64,000 nt of DNA from Labrenzia sp. DG1229 (GCF_000521215.1 NZ_KI928940.1:287818-351817); one strand, 5' to 3'; positions 32,501 to 41,109 are shown, numbered from the stretch's first letter. The notes: generated from the sequence alone by a model not told the origin. Made by a program: numbers and translations.

Positions 32501-32772
32501 AATTCCCAATCAAGGGCGTTGTGAATGCAACGGCAATCTTTGCGCAGTTCCTGCCGGCAGGTGCCTCGATCACGGTCGATATGGACAAGTCGGACGATAC
32601 ATGGGTGCCGCTCTCCGTCATCAAGACGCTCGATCGTGGCGGCGGGTGGCAGGAGCCGGTCTTTCAGGTCGCACCACATGACGCCACCACGGGCGGCCGG
32701 GTCCGGATCACGCTCAACGGCAATCCAGGCGCCAGGCCGTCGATCGCCGAACTCCGCGCTTACGGGAAATAA
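29554..32772 (+). CDS. large phage structural protein (DUF4815 type)
   Basis: 1072 residues from ATG 29554, overlapping gene I by one base. The N-terminal half (GAFDRGADALERVALLFLAKNFMM, LQLSVYDHDSNGHYIVDGCTV-like block, and FTYDRMRRNFELLDTMAQQFGRSELQRDIQ) fits the DUF4815 family found in contractile-tailed prophages. The second half is Ig-like and beta-rich. Position after gpI suggests a baseplate-fibre adaptor. Confidence 0.72.
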   Translation: MSHPSGLPGAFDRGADALERVALLFLAKNFMMPSEFNEFQTLLLDKIRKIGNLVAANGDRRSGGEIVVEPDDPATTATLRLAAGEVYIGGLVLPVAARDFAAVPMTGDVSIGVRVVSSYVTSEDDASLLGIEPGTDAFAEPGAARELRTLTWSLSDSGEAGEFAQVYLMRDGGVIDQSPPPALTGVLQQLSVYDHDSNGHYIVDGCTVRALGKSGNDQIFSLGAGTANVNGWKRIRTSALRLAETEDPDLETVDLETHTFVDSGDGSMTVTVDRPPISGVIAANVTKQVSEVVTRGATPGGEDALANSSVQDIVSVTQSPDTFDPAEYTLVGNRISWAPAGDEPAQASTYTVTYNYYDNVTPDEVTATTVKLSSGAVDGKPLTLTYTSKVPRIDVIGLNQNGAAVYVKGVSARSRGIAPKPPTDILKVAEVRNDWLNTPVILNNGTRNFTYDRMRRNFELLDTMAQQFGRSELQRDIQARDTVDKDGMFTDNFRDNFFRDAGYLQNAAVNRGVLQLPVAFVDQRRVASMHSLAFAEEIVVFQRLQSRPMKINPFANFRTMPGSLRLNPPTDVWTDHVTEFTSAITQEILVSADTPPESTTINEEVSETVSDAEIMRTIDVDFTLEGFSANEELSLLSFAGVDITPDPVETADLNGEISGTFTIPALVPTGSQQVRAEGSVGSFAETIFVAEGTIETEVMRRVTLVARNAPQPVVNVVTNITQIVQGGGNQGGGGNDPLAQTFTLTQGRQIAGVNLKVAALGDVNNGVRVQLATTLNGFPTNEVLAEDFISMQSVAVDDVIEARWPMPVYLPPNREFCFVVLTDDADHALYVAQQGDTDLIGGELVSSQPYDVGVLFASSNRTAWEPLNNADLWFELIGARYTETDLTVDLWSGTLAAFTDLQIRASVEVPTAPTSFRFEIVRDGGAVIALAAEQPVAFDEVVDEEITLRAVLSGTETESPVLWPGTTLIAGLLSNSAEYVTKEFPIKGVVNATAIFAQFLPAGASITVDMDKSDDTWVPLSVIKTLDRGGGWQEPVFQVAPHDATTGGRVRITLNGNPGARPSIAELRAYGK

Positions 32773-32783
32773 GAGGGCCGCAG

Positions 32784-33734
32784 ATGGCAACTGATACGCG
32801 ATCAACGCACAAAGACCTTCCGGTTCCCGATCCGGCGAACGATGTCAACGAGGATATCGCACGCATTGGTGAGGCGATTGAGGCCATCGGCACGCTCATT
32901 CATGTCGTCGAGCAGAATGTTGCAGGCAAAGCGGCAAGTGGCCATGAGCATGTGATCGGGGACATTCAGGGGCTTCAGGCAGCGCTGGACGCGCTGAACA
33001 CTGCGGTTTCCGGTCTCAGCACACCGGCGCTGAACGATCTGGGTGATGTCGATGTTTCCTCGGCTTCGAATGGCATGGTGTTGCTCTATCTTGCCGGGGT
33101 CTGGCAGGCGGCGAAAATCGCTGCTGGAAACGTCACATATGGTGGAACCGGCAACGTTGAAGGGCAGCTGGATGCGATCGGTGTGTCACTGTCGTCGCTC
33201 AGCGGCTCGATTGTTTCCCTTACCAACACGCTCGGTCAGAAGGCAAATTCGGCTGATCTTGGATCGCTTGCAACAAAGAACCAGGTCGGAACCGGGGATC
33301 TGATTGTATCTGAGGTGATGGCCGCGCTTGGCCTCGGATACGAGACGCGGATTTCGGGCGGCAAGGCACAGTTCAAGGATGGTTCGGACTGGAAGGACAT
33401 CGACGGAGAAGCGCTTGCCAAGGCGAACGCGAACGAGGCGGCTATTGCGGCCCTGCCAGGACAGTATTTTGCAGACGGGCAAGGATACTCGTCACCATCC
33501 TTGGCGAACGGTGTCTGGTACGAAAACACGACCGGGAAGCCAATATTTGTTTCTGTGAGAGCGTTAGGCGGAGATCTCACGGCTGATTTGCAAATCTCAA
33601 GCGATGGTTCGACGGCTCACACTTCGTTTGCAAACACGGTCATCTCCGGCAGTAACTCATGGATTTCCGCACTTGTGGGACCTGGAGAATACTACCGGAC
33701 GACCAATGTGAATTTATGGCGGGAGTATTCGTGA
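32784..33734 (+). CDS. tail fibre protein
   Basis: 316 residues. An N-terminal helical region (DVNEDIARIGEAIEAIGTLIHVVEQNVAG) leads to the trimeric-fibre motif PALNDLGDVDVSSASNGMVLLYLAGVWQAAK. That LGDVD...G.VL.Y..G.W pattern is common in phage fibres. The C-terminal ~120 residues form a receptor-binding-like beta domain. Followed with one-base overlap by a chaperone-like gene. Confidence 0.72.
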   Translation: MATDTRSTHKDLPVPDPANDVNEDIARIGEAIEAIGTLIHVVEQNVAGKAASGHEHVIGDIQGLQAALDALNTAVSGLSTPALNDLGDVDVSSASNGMVLLYLAGVWQAAKIAAGNVTYGGTGNVEGQLDAIGVSLSSLSGSIVSLTNTLGQKANSADLGSLATKNQVGTGDLIVSEVMAALGLGYETRISGGKAQFKDGSDWKDIDGEALAKANANEAAIAALPGQYFADGQGYSSPSLANGVWYENTTGKPIFVSVRALGGDLTADLQISSDGSTAHTSFANTVISGSNSWISALVGPGEYYRTTNVNLWREYS

Positions 33735-34300
33735 TGCTGACAGGTTTCTATCATCCTGCTCGATTTGGGGGTGTTCCCTGGTTTCCGAGAACCGAGCCTT
33801 CTGCAGTCTATTTGGCAGGTTTGCCTGCCGGAACAGTCACTGACGTTCCGCTGAAGCCCGGAGATGATTACGACTATGACCCAGGCTCAAATGCATGGGT
33901 GCATAATCCGCCTCCTGTAAGCGACGATCAGGTAAACACCGAACGCCAACGCCGGATTGACCTTGGCGCCGAGTTTACGCTCACGGGCAGCATGGTCATC
34001 GCCATCACCGGCCGGCAACAAGATCAGACCGTGTTGCTCGGCAGTAGCATCGCTGCGCAGTCACTTGCTGCCGGCGGCGAAACCAATCCTGTCATGGTCT
34101 ATCGGGACCGGGACAACCAGATCCGCAATCTGACGCCACTGGAAATGATCGAACTCTACACAAAGGGTCTGACGTGGATCACGGCCATCATGCAGGTGTC
34201 ATGGGCGATGAAAGACGGAACCGGGGCATACACGTCCGGCATTCCGTCTGACTACACAGACGACAGCCACTGGCCAACACCAACCGATATTGGCCTCTAA
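33734..34300 (+). CDS. fibre-associated protein (DUF4376-like)
   Basis: 188 residues from ATG 33734 (TGATG overlap). The N-terminal half (GFYHPARFGGVPWFPRTEPSAVYLAGLPAG) resembles fibre assembly proteins. The C-terminal half (ERQRRIDLGAEFTLTGSMVIAITGRQQDQ, LTPLEMIELYTKGL) matches the DUF4376-like domain. Likely a fibre component or assembly factor. Confidence 0.6.
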   Translation: MLTGFYHPARFGGVPWFPRTEPSAVYLAGLPAGTVTDVPLKPGDDYDYDPGSNAWVHNPPPVSDDQVNTERQRRIDLGAEFTLTGSMVIAITGRQQDQTVLLGSSIAAQSLAAGGETNPVMVYRDRDNQIRNLTPLEMIELYTKGLTWITAIMQVSWAMKDGTGAYTSGIPSDYTDDSHWPTPTDIGL

Positions 34301-34328
34301 CCGCTTTTAAACAACCCGAACCAAAACC

Positions 34329-34351
34329 ACCGCCTGGACGGCGGTTTTTTT
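34329..34351 (+). terminator. rho-independent terminator before the sheath gene
   Basis: ACCGCC (34329-34334) pairs with GGCGGT (34340-34345) over a TGGAC loop, followed by seven T. It separates baseplate/fibre genes from the sheath-tube block. Confidence 0.75.
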
Positions 34352-34379
34352 GTGCCCGCAGCCAGGCAAGGAGACAGAC

Positions 34380-35615
34380 ATGACTGCACCTACCTTTGGA
34401 ATGTCGTTCACGCGGCCGGACGATGAGGTCCAGTCCCCTCTAGGTGACGATTTCTCGCAAACCCTCATCATCGAAACCTCAGAGGATGCTTCGGTGGCCG
34501 AGTTTCCGGCTGATACGCCGGTGCGCTTCTCGACCAGCGACACCGACGCCATGGCGGCACTCGGTACCGGTCTGTTGAAAGATGCCGCACAAGGCATCCA
34601 TGATCAGCTGACCGGCCTCAATGCCGGCGCGGATATCACTGCGGTGCGTGTTGCCGAGGGTGTCGATACAGCAGCAACCGCCACGGCCATTGCTGCCATC
34701 GTCAACGGCGTGGCAAGCATCCCGTCTGCGGTCAACAAGACGCCGCGCATCGTCGTTGCCGGCCGCACGTCCTGGCGGCTCGATCTCGACACCACAAACC
34801 CGGTCATCGTGGCGCTTGAGGCCAATCTCGGCAAGATCCTTGCCGTTGCTCCGGTGGATGTCGACGACACGTCGGCCGCCAATGCGATCGACGCGCGCGA
34901 ATCCATGTCGTCAGAACGGTTGATGCCGATCGGTGTCGCTGCCGGCATCTGGGACGGCTCCAACGTCGTGACCCGGCCAATGGCGCCGCGTGTTGCCGGG
35001 CTGATGGCTCGGATTGACAACCAGGTCGGCGGTGGCCGTCCGTTCCATCCCTTTGCCAACCGACCGCTTTACGGTCTTTCCAGCTTGAGCCGGAAGATCC
35101 CGTTTTCAACAGTGGACGGATCGGTCGAGGGTCAGCAGATGCTCGCCGCCAATGTTGCGATCGTTGCGGAAGGCGAGACGGGTGTCGACGGCGCAGTCGC
35201 GGACGGCGGCTTCAGGTTTATCGGCACCGATAACGCTCAAACCTCGACGCTCTGGGAGCAGATCCACCAGGTGCGCGGCACCGATTACCTGATCGTCAAG
35301 ATCATCGAGATCACCAATGAGTTTCTCGGCCGCCGCATCGCCGCTGATACGGTCGAGGCCTGGATCCACTCGATCTCCTTTATGCTGCGTGATCATGTCA
35401 ACCAGGGCGATATCCTTGGCTACTCGCCGAAGGACAAAATGTTCAAGGCCAGCCAGAACAGCCCGAACAATATCCGGCTCGGCACGCTCAGCCTGGATAT
35501 CGAAATTGAGCCGGCGCCGGTCTTCAAGGTGGCTCAGCATGAGATCCGCCGCTACTTGCCGGCACTGGAAGGCATGGTCAACGAGATCATTGCCCGCCTG
35601 GCGAACGACGCCTGA
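34380..35615 (+). CDS. contractile tail sheath protein
   Basis: 411 residues from ATG 34380 with AAGGAGA upstream. PVRFSTSDTDAMAALGTGLLKDA, VRVAEGVDTAATATAI and RLMPIGVAAGIWDGSNVVTRPMAPRVAGLMARID match the P2 FI-type sheath, followed by the C-terminal tail that packs between rings. The sheath contracts to drive the tube through the envelope. Confidence 0.92.
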   Translation: MTAPTFGMSFTRPDDEVQSPLGDDFSQTLIIETSEDASVAEFPADTPVRFSTSDTDAMAALGTGLLKDAAQGIHDQLTGLNAGADITAVRVAEGVDTAATATAIAAIVNGVASIPSAVNKTPRIVVAGRTSWRLDLDTTNPVIVALEANLGKILAVAPVDVDDTSAANAIDARESMSSERLMPIGVAAGIWDGSNVVTRPMAPRVAGLMARIDNQVGGGRPFHPFANRPLYGLSSLSRKIPFSTVDGSVEGQQMLAANVAIVAEGETGVDGAVADGGFRFIGTDNAQTSTLWEQIHQVRGTDYLIVKIIEITNEFLGRRIAADTVEAWIHSISFMLRDHVNQGDILGYSPKDKMFKASQNSPNNIRLGTLSLDIEIEPAPVFKVAQHEIRRYLPALEGMVNEIIARLANDA

Positions 35616-35668
35616 TCGGCGCCGTTCCACTTCCTCGCAACTCTTTCTTCAAACGTCAGGATCAGACC

Positions 35669-36181
35669 ATGCAGACCCTTTACATGCTGACCGCCGTCGA
35701 CGTTCGCCGGGCGGAAACAGAAGGCACGTCGCGCGCGACGACGATTTCCAAATTGACCATCCCGCCGCTTACGTTTTTCACGGCCAATCACAACCCCGGC
35801 GGCAGTGTTATGGCGGCGGACTTCACACTGCCGCGCATTGAACCGGTGGAACCTGCCTTCATGATCAAGGGCATCGACACGGAAGTGTTCGGCGGCCTTG
35901 GTACAACGGACCGTTGGGTGTTCGCCGGTGCCTATCGCGACAAGCGCAAGAACCTGGACGTTCCGGGGCGTGCGATCATTGAAGGCGCCGTTTCTCAATG
36001 GGAGCCGGACGAAAGCGACCCGGCCGAGTTCCAGGGCTGCAACCACGTCCTGAAGGAAGTCACGCATATCGAGTTCTCGCTCAACGGCGACGAGCTTTTT
36101 TACATCGACTTCTATGAGCGGATCATGCGCTTCAACGGTGTGGACCACTTTGAAGGTGTCCGCGCCGCACTCGGCGCCTGA
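35669..36181 (+). CDS. major tail tube protein
   Basis: 170 residues. TTISKLTIPPLTFFTANHNPGGSVMAADFTLPRIEPVEPAFMIKGIDTEVFGGLG is the FII tail tube family signature. GNHVLKEVTHIEFSLNGDELFYIDFYE-like residues near the C-terminus close the barrel. It builds the inner tube of the contractile tail. Confidence 0.92.
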   Translation: MQTLYMLTAVDVRRAETEGTSRATTISKLTIPPLTFFTANHNPGGSVMAADFTLPRIEPVEPAFMIKGIDTEVFGGLGTTDRWVFAGAYRDKRKNLDVPGRAIIEGAVSQWEPDESDPAEFQGCNHVLKEVTHIEFSLNGDELFYIDFYERIMRFNGVDHFEGVRAALGA

Positions 36182-36203
36182 TCCATCCGCAGTAACGTAA
36201 CAG

Positions 36204-36226
36204 AGCCGGGCCAGTCCCGGCTTTTT
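36204..36226 (+). terminator. rho-independent terminator after the tube gene
   Basis: AGCCGGG (36204-36210) pairs perfectly with CCCGGCT (36216-36222), followed by TTTT. It ends the abundant sheath-tube transcript; the tail assembly genes that follow are probably read at lower level. Confidence 0.75.
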
Positions 36227-36240
36227 CATTGAGGTGAAAC

Positions 36241-36540
36241 ATGAGCAAGAAAGTGAAATCAGCCGGCGTGACGCTTGCAGAACCCGTTGAGCATGATGGC
36301 AAGACCTATGAAAAGTTGACCCTGCGCCGCATGAAAGCAGGCGACTCGCTCGTTGCAGAAGAACACCAGAGCCAGGCAAAGGCCGGCATGGCTCTCTTCG
36401 CGGCGATGGCCGGGGTGCCTGTCGAGGTCATCATGGAACTGGACATGGACGATTTCATGGACCTGACCGAAAAGGCGGCGCCTTTGATGGGAAAGTCCGG
36501 TCTCGCCATGCTGAAGGAAGCAGAGACGGCAGGTCAGTAG
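36241..36540 (+). CDS. tail assembly chaperone E
   Basis: 99 residues, ATG 36241 after a GAGGTG. KTYEKLTLRRMKAGDSLVAEEH and LDMDDFMDLTEKAAPLMGKSG fit the GpE/Mu gp41-type tail chaperone family. It binds the tape measure protein during tail assembly. It is followed by a -1 frame extension. Confidence 0.8.
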   Translation: MSKKVKSAGVTLAEPVEHDGKTYEKLTLRRMKAGDSLVAEEHQSQAKAGMALFAAMAGVPVEVIMELDMDDFMDLTEKAAPLMGKSGLAMLKEAETAGQ

Positions 36541-36689
36541 CCTGGCGTGACCTTATTTTACAGGTCGCTCGGTCGACCGGGTCGCCCGTCAAGGACGTGG
36601 AGGCCTGGGACATCGACGATTTCCTTGCCTACGCAGAAAGCGCCGCTCGGCTCACCAGGCTGGAGCGCGGCAAAGCTCAGAGCCGCTAA
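36241..36689 (+). other. predicted E-E' frameshift product
   Basis: GGGAAAG (36489-36495) stands in the phase X-XXY-YYZ (G-GGA-AAG). A -1 slip opens a frame without stops to TAA at 36687. That frame encodes WRDLILQVARSTGSPVKDVE and DIDDFLAYAESAARLTRLERG, recognisable as the E' half. GGGAAAG is the same heptamer lambda uses for G-GT. The 3' part has no start codon of its own. It would yield a minor longer chaperone. Confidence 0.75.
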
Positions 36690-36728
36690 GCGAAGGTTCC
36701 AGCCTCGCATCACTCAAAGGTAGTTCAC

Positions 36729-39068
36729 TTGGCAACCCTTACGTCACAGCTCATCGTCTCGATGCTGGACCGGCTTTCCCGTCCGGCGCGCGCTGTCAGC
36801 AAATCGCTGACGCAAATGCGCCTTCGGGCCGATGCCAATGCCCGCGCCATGAATGCAGCCCGTGGCCGGATGCTGGATGCGGTCGGCGTGAGTTATCTAC
36901 TGGCCAAGGCAATCGCAGCACCGATCAATGCCGCGCGCGATTTTGAGAACGTGATGGCCGACGTCAACAAGGTCGTCGACTTCAAGACGCCTGACGGCCT
37001 TCAGAAAATGAGCACCTCCATTCTGGCATTGAGCCGGGATATTCCGGTCGCTGCCACCGGGATCGCCGAGATCGTCGCGGCGGCCGGCCAGGCCGGTATG
37101 AAAGGCGACGAGTTGCTTGCCTTTGCCGAGATCGCTGCCAAGGTCGGTGTTGCTTTTGATCTTTCTGCTGATCAGACAGGCGAGAGCCTTGCCAAGATTA
37201 AAACGGCGCTTGGACTGACTGTCGAGCAGACTGCAACGCTTGCCGATGTTCTGAACCACTTGTCGAACACGTCGGCATCGAGCGCTGGCGACCTGCTCAA
37301 CTTCATGCGCCGCGTCGGTTCGGCTGGTGTTGCAATGGGCTTTTCCGCGCGCGAGACCGCGGCGATCGGCTCGGCGATGGTGGCTGCCGGTGCGCAGGCC
37401 GATGTTGCTGCGACAAGTTTCCGGAACATGGCCAAGGCTCTGGCGCGTGGAGAGTCGGCAACGAAGCGTCAGCGCAAGGCCTATAAGAAACTCGGTCTTT
37501 CCGCCACCGACGTTGCCAAACGCCTGCAGAAGGATGCTGTCGGCACGCTCGAGGACGTGATCAAGCGCATCCGCGATCTGCCGAAGGAAGTGCGGGCCTC
37601 TACGATTTCCGACCTGTTCGGGGATGAGGCGCGGGCACTCATGCCGCTGATCGAAAATGCCGACCTTCTTTCTCATGCGCTCGGCCAGGTCGCCGACGAA
37701 ACCAACTATCTCGGATCGGCGCAGAAGGAATTCGACGTTCGCGCGCAAACTTTCAATGCCCGCCTGCAGAGTTTCAAGAACCGGATGACCGAACTTGCGA
37801 TCGTCATCGGCAATGCTTTGCTGCCGGCGCTCACCAGTATCATGGATGCCCTGATGCCGATGATCACTGCGATTGCAGATCTCGCAAAAGCTTATCCGGA
37901 AGTAACCGCGGCAGTTGTTGCAACGACGGCTGCCCTTGTCGCACTCAATATTGCAACAATCGCGACAAGGTATTCGTTCCTGTTCCTGAAAGGTGGGGTG
38001 CTGACACTCGCTTTGGGACTCACCAAAACCACCGCGGCGATTACCGGAGCTGCAGCGGTGCTGGCAAATCTCGGGCGGATGATCCGTGCGGTTGGGTTGT
38101 CGATGACACTTCTGTCGTTGAGCGGAGGGACAGGTTTCTTTGCTGCGATTGTGTCTGGTGCAACTGCCGCAGCTGCTGCGATTGCTGCAGTTACATGGCC
38201 GATTTGGGCTGTGACTGTCGCGGTCGCGGGTCTCGGGCTTGCCGTTTACCGGTATTGGGAGCCGATCCGGGAATTTACGGCCGGATTTGCGGAAGCCATC
38301 ACCGAAGGGCTCGGCGGCGTCCTGAATGCCATCTTCGGTTTTCGGTCGAAGCTTGCCAGTCAGGCAGCTGCCTGGACAACCAACAAACTGATCGATTTCG
38401 CGGCCATGATCGGCATCGATGCGGCGACTGTCCATAAAGCTCTCGACGGTGCCTATGCCGCAACCTTCGGCAAGGTCGAGGCGATTGTCTCGCTGCTGCT
38501 GTCGGTTCCGCAGCGTGTCAGCGGCTGGATCTCCGACATCTTCACGATGAAGGATTACTCGGCCGAAGCTGAGGCCGGATTCCGCGAGGCGGGCCGTCGT
38601 GCCGGCAAGGCGCTGGTAGATGCCATTATTGCCGCCTTCGACATGCTTTGGGACTTTGTCAGGTCGATCCCGGACAAGATCGTCAACCTGATCGGGACGA
38701 TCGATCTGTCCGGCATCTTCAAACTGCCGTCCTGGCTCGGGGGCGGTGCGCCAACACCGGCTGCCAAGGCGGTAGACGGTGCGCGTGCTGCCGGCGGGCC
38801 GATTGTCGGTGGCCGGACCTATCTGACGGGCGAGAAAGGCGCGGAGCTGATCACGCCGGAAAAGGACGGCTATGTGCATGATGCGCCGACAACCAGGCGC
38901 ATGTTGTCCGAACCGTCCGTTCAGGCAGGTGCCGGCGGCATGACAATCCAGTTTGGCGACATCATCATCAGGGAAGCCTCCAACGCGCACCAGATTGCAC
39001 AGGAGGTCGGTGATGAGATGCAATCCGTGATCGCCGGCATGCAGGCCGATGATGGTTTTACGATTTAG
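36729..39068 (+). CDS. tail tape measure protein
   Basis: 779 residues from a TTG (AAAGG upstream). AAAINAARDFENVMADVNKVVDF-like and GIAEIVAAAGQAGMKGDELLAFAEIAAKVGVAFDLSADQTGESLAKIKTALGL blocks are the TP901 tape measure core. A hydrophobic centre (residues ~390-500) includes several putative membrane-inserting stretches. The C-terminus has GGRTYLTGEKGAELI, usual in this family. Its length sets tail length. Confidence 0.92.
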   Translation: MATLTSQLIVSMLDRLSRPARAVSKSLTQMRLRADANARAMNAARGRMLDAVGVSYLLAKAIAAPINAARDFENVMADVNKVVDFKTPDGLQKMSTSILALSRDIPVAATGIAEIVAAAGQAGMKGDELLAFAEIAAKVGVAFDLSADQTGESLAKIKTALGLTVEQTATLADVLNHLSNTSASSAGDLLNFMRRVGSAGVAMGFSARETAAIGSAMVAAGAQADVAATSFRNMAKALARGESATKRQRKAYKKLGLSATDVAKRLQKDAVGTLEDVIKRIRDLPKEVRASTISDLFGDEARALMPLIENADLLSHALGQVADETNYLGSAQKEFDVRAQTFNARLQSFKNRMTELAIVIGNALLPALTSIMDALMPMITAIADLAKAYPEVTAAVVATTAALVALNIATIATRYSFLFLKGGVLTLALGLTKTTAAITGAAAVLANLGRMIRAVGLSMTLLSLSGGTGFFAAIVSGATAAAAAIAAVTWPIWAVTVAVAGLGLAVYRYWEPIREFTAGFAEAITEGLGGVLNAIFGFRSKLASQAAAWTTNKLIDFAAMIGIDAATVHKALDGAYAATFGKVEAIVSLLLSVPQRVSGWISDIFTMKDYSAEAEAGFREAGRRAGKALVDAIIAAFDMLWDFVRSIPDKIVNLIGTIDLSGIFKLPSWLGGGAPTPAAKAVDGARAAGGPIVGGRTYLTGEKGAELITPEKDGYVHDAPTTRRMLSEPSVQAGAGGMTIQFGDIIIREASNAHQIAQEVGDEMQSVIAGMQADDGFTI

Positions 39069-39080
39069 GAAATCAGCAAC

Positions 39081-39347
39081 ATGAAATTGACGCACAAGCA
39101 AAAGCTCGAAGCGCTGGCATATCGGTTTTACCAGGGTGCTGAATGGATGCCTAAAGCGGGCGACTACTACACAACATCACGCGCAGACCTTGAGGTCTAT
39201 CAAGTGTTTAGCGTCAAGGGTGATGTCATTGAAACGGTCTACACGGAAAACGGAACAGGGCCGTCTTTCTGGCCAAAGGAAGAGTTCCTCACGGAAGGGT
39301 TTGGTCCCAAACGTGTCTGGGTTCCCGACTTTATTCTGAATTCATAA
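39081..39347 (+). CDS. small hypothetical tail-region protein
   Basis: 88 residues from ATG 39081. KLEALAYRFYQGAEWMPKAGDYYTTSRADLEVYQV and the C-terminal FWPKEEFLTEGFGPKRVWVP suggest a compact alpha/beta fold. No family is recognised. It is an inserted extra between tape measure and U. Confidence 0.55.
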   Translation: MKLTHKQKLEALAYRFYQGAEWMPKAGDYYTTSRADLEVYQVFSVKGDVIETVYTENGTGPSFWPKEEFLTEGFGPKRVWVPDFILNS

Positions 39348-39359
39348 GAGGCGCATCGA

Positions 39360-39797
39360 ATGCTCTACATGATCGGCGCCATTCAGGTCGACACGTTCCC
39401 GTTTTCGGTTGACAGCGTTGCGCGTACCGCCTCGGCAGACATTGCGACCAAGCCGCTGCTGAATGGCCTGAAAGGCGCTGAATTCATGGGTGAGGGCGAC
39501 GATCGCCTGACCCTGCGCGGACAGCTGTTGCCGGGCAAGATCGGTGGTCTGACCGAGTTGGAAGCCTTGCGCGAGCATATGCGCCAGGGCGCTGCGCTTC
39601 CCGTCATGCGCGGCGATGGTGAGCGGCTCGGCACCTTCGCAATCACGAACTTGCGGGACCATCACAATCACATTCTGCGGGACGGTGTCGGTGCAGTGGT
39701 GCGCTACTCCATCACGCTGAAAAAGGTTCCTCAGAACCAGACGACCACTCAGCAGACCATTCCGGCCCTGCTGCAACTCTTCGATCTTTTGGTGTGA
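39360..39797 (+). CDS. tail protein U
   Basis: 145 residues. LYMIGAIQVDTFPFSVDSVAR, KPLLNGLKGAEFMGEGDDRLTLRGQLLPGKIGG and LKKVP match P2 gpU-type proteins. It completes the tail at the tape measure stage. Confidence 0.85.
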   Translation: MLYMIGAIQVDTFPFSVDSVARTASADIATKPLLNGLKGAEFMGEGDDRLTLRGQLLPGKIGGLTELEALREHMRQGAALPVMRGDGERLGTFAITNLRDHHNHILRDGVGAVVRYSITLKKVPQNQTTTQQTIPALLQLFDLLV

Positions 39798-39800
39798 GCA

Positions 39801-40016
39801 ATGACTGAAACCGTCACGATCAGAGGCGACAACCTGACAATCGACCTGGTGCTCTGGCGCAAGTTCGGCGTTCGGGGCGTTGAACTGGTTGAAAAGACCA
39901 TGGCGCTCAATCCGGGTGTGACGTCGGCTTATCTGCCGGTCGGCACCGCCCTGGAGCTTCCGGACTTGCCGGCACTGGAAACAGCCGCGCAGCCCGTCGT
40001 GACATTGTTCGGGTGA
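39801..40016 (+). CDS. tail protein X
   Basis: 71 residues. NLTIDLVLWRKFGVRGVELVEKTMALNPG with a LysM-like composition and LPVGTALELP fit P2 gpX. Short LysM-like proteins of this type act at the tail tip or tube end. Order U-X-D is the same as in P2-like phages. Confidence 0.82.
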   Translation: MTETVTIRGDNLTIDLVLWRKFGVRGVELVEKTMALNPGVTSAYLPVGTALELPDLPALETAAQPVVTLFG

Positions 40017-40020
40017 TCTG

Positions 40021-41037
40021 ATGGCATGGAAAACCAACTGGTCGGTGAGCGTCGGCGGTCAGGTGATCACCGCGGCGCTTTCGCCTTACCTTGAAACCAT
40101 CACGGTCACAGACAAGGCCGGCGCGTCCTCTGACAGCTGCAGGCTGACACTGAATGATACCGGCGGACGGATCAAGCTGCCGCAACCAGGGCAAACGCTT
40201 GTTGTTTGGCTTAATGGTGTTCAGGTCTTTTCCGGTTTGATCGACAGCGTAAAGTCCAGCGGGTCCAGGTCTGCGGGCCGGGGTTTGTCTGTCTCGGCCA
40301 AGGGCTTCGACGTACGCGGCAAGGCGAAGGAACCGCAGCGGTTTCACAAGGATGACGGCACCATAGGCGACTTCCTGAAAACCGCTTCACAGAACGCCGG
40401 GTTCGATCTGAAGATTGACGACGACCTCGCCAATATCGCACGCGACTATATCGCAGCAGATGGCGAAAGCCTGTTGCACATTGGCGAGAAAATCGCCCGT
40501 GAACTCGGGGCAACCTTCAAGCTGCGCGAGCCGCTGGCCGTTCTGGCAAAACATGGCGGCGACTTCGGCCTGCCGGAAATTGCCGGGCTGTTCACGGCAG
40601 ATGACAGCGGCAACCTGATCAGTTGGGATATCGAGCCGATCTCGACCCGGCCCGTCTTCAAGGAAATCGAGGCGCGGTATTTTGACCGGAACAAGGGCGA
40701 GGTCCTCAGTTTCAAGGAAGACGGCGGCGAGGCGGGAAGGCGTGCGGAGGCGGTCAACGTTGTTCGCTATGTCGCGCACGATGAAAACCACGCCCGTGAA
40801 ATCGTGGCCGGCAGGAAACGCGAGAACGAGCGCGAGGGCGGTAAGGGCAGGGTAGAGCTGGACCTGACGCCGACCGCGCAGGCCGAAGCGCTGTTCAGGC
40901 TGTCAGGCACGCGCACGGGTGTCGACGGCACCTATCGGATTGTTTCCGTCACTCATAAGGCAAGCCGCTCGTCCGGCGCGACGACGTCCCTGGAGCTGCA
41001 GCAGCCGCAGGATGGCGCCGGCACGGATGACCGGTAA
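40021..41037 (+). CDS. late control / hub protein D
   Basis: 338 residues. YLETITVTDKAGASSDSCRLTLNDTGG and VFSGLIDSVKSSG match the gpD (late control D, tail hub) family. The C-terminal part (RVELDLTPTAQAEALFRLSGTRTGVDGTYRIVSVTHK) is also typical. It forms the baseplate hub to which the spike docks. Confidence 0.87.
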   Translation: MAWKTNWSVSVGGQVITAALSPYLETITVTDKAGASSDSCRLTLNDTGGRIKLPQPGQTLVVWLNGVQVFSGLIDSVKSSGSRSAGRGLSVSAKGFDVRGKAKEPQRFHKDDGTIGDFLKTASQNAGFDLKIDDDLANIARDYIAADGESLLHIGEKIARELGATFKLREPLAVLAKHGGDFGLPEIAGLFTADDSGNLISWDIEPISTRPVFKEIEARYFDRNKGEVLSFKEDGGEAGRRAEAVNVVRYVAHDENHAREIVAGRKRENEREGGKGRVELDLTPTAQAEALFRLSGTRTGVDGTYRIVSVTHKASRSSGATTSLELQQPQDGAGTDDR

Positions 41038-41064
41038 GCGCCAAGCACATTGAAGTTTTCGATC

Positions 41065-41086
41065 ACCCGCCGCCGGCGGGTTTTTT
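41065..41086 (+). terminator. rho-independent terminator after gene D
   Basis: ACCCGCC (41065-41071) pairs with GGCGGGT (41075-41081) with a GCC loop, then TTTTTT. It separates tail genes from lysis genes. Confidence 0.85.
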
Positions 41087-41109
41087 CATGCCCAAACCTG
41101 GAGGGTTAT

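Noticed and set aside
36897-39101. 734-residue minus-strand open frame
   Set aside because: Antisense to the tape measure gene, Cys/His/Arg-rich without any fold; the plus-strand product is clearly a tape measure protein.
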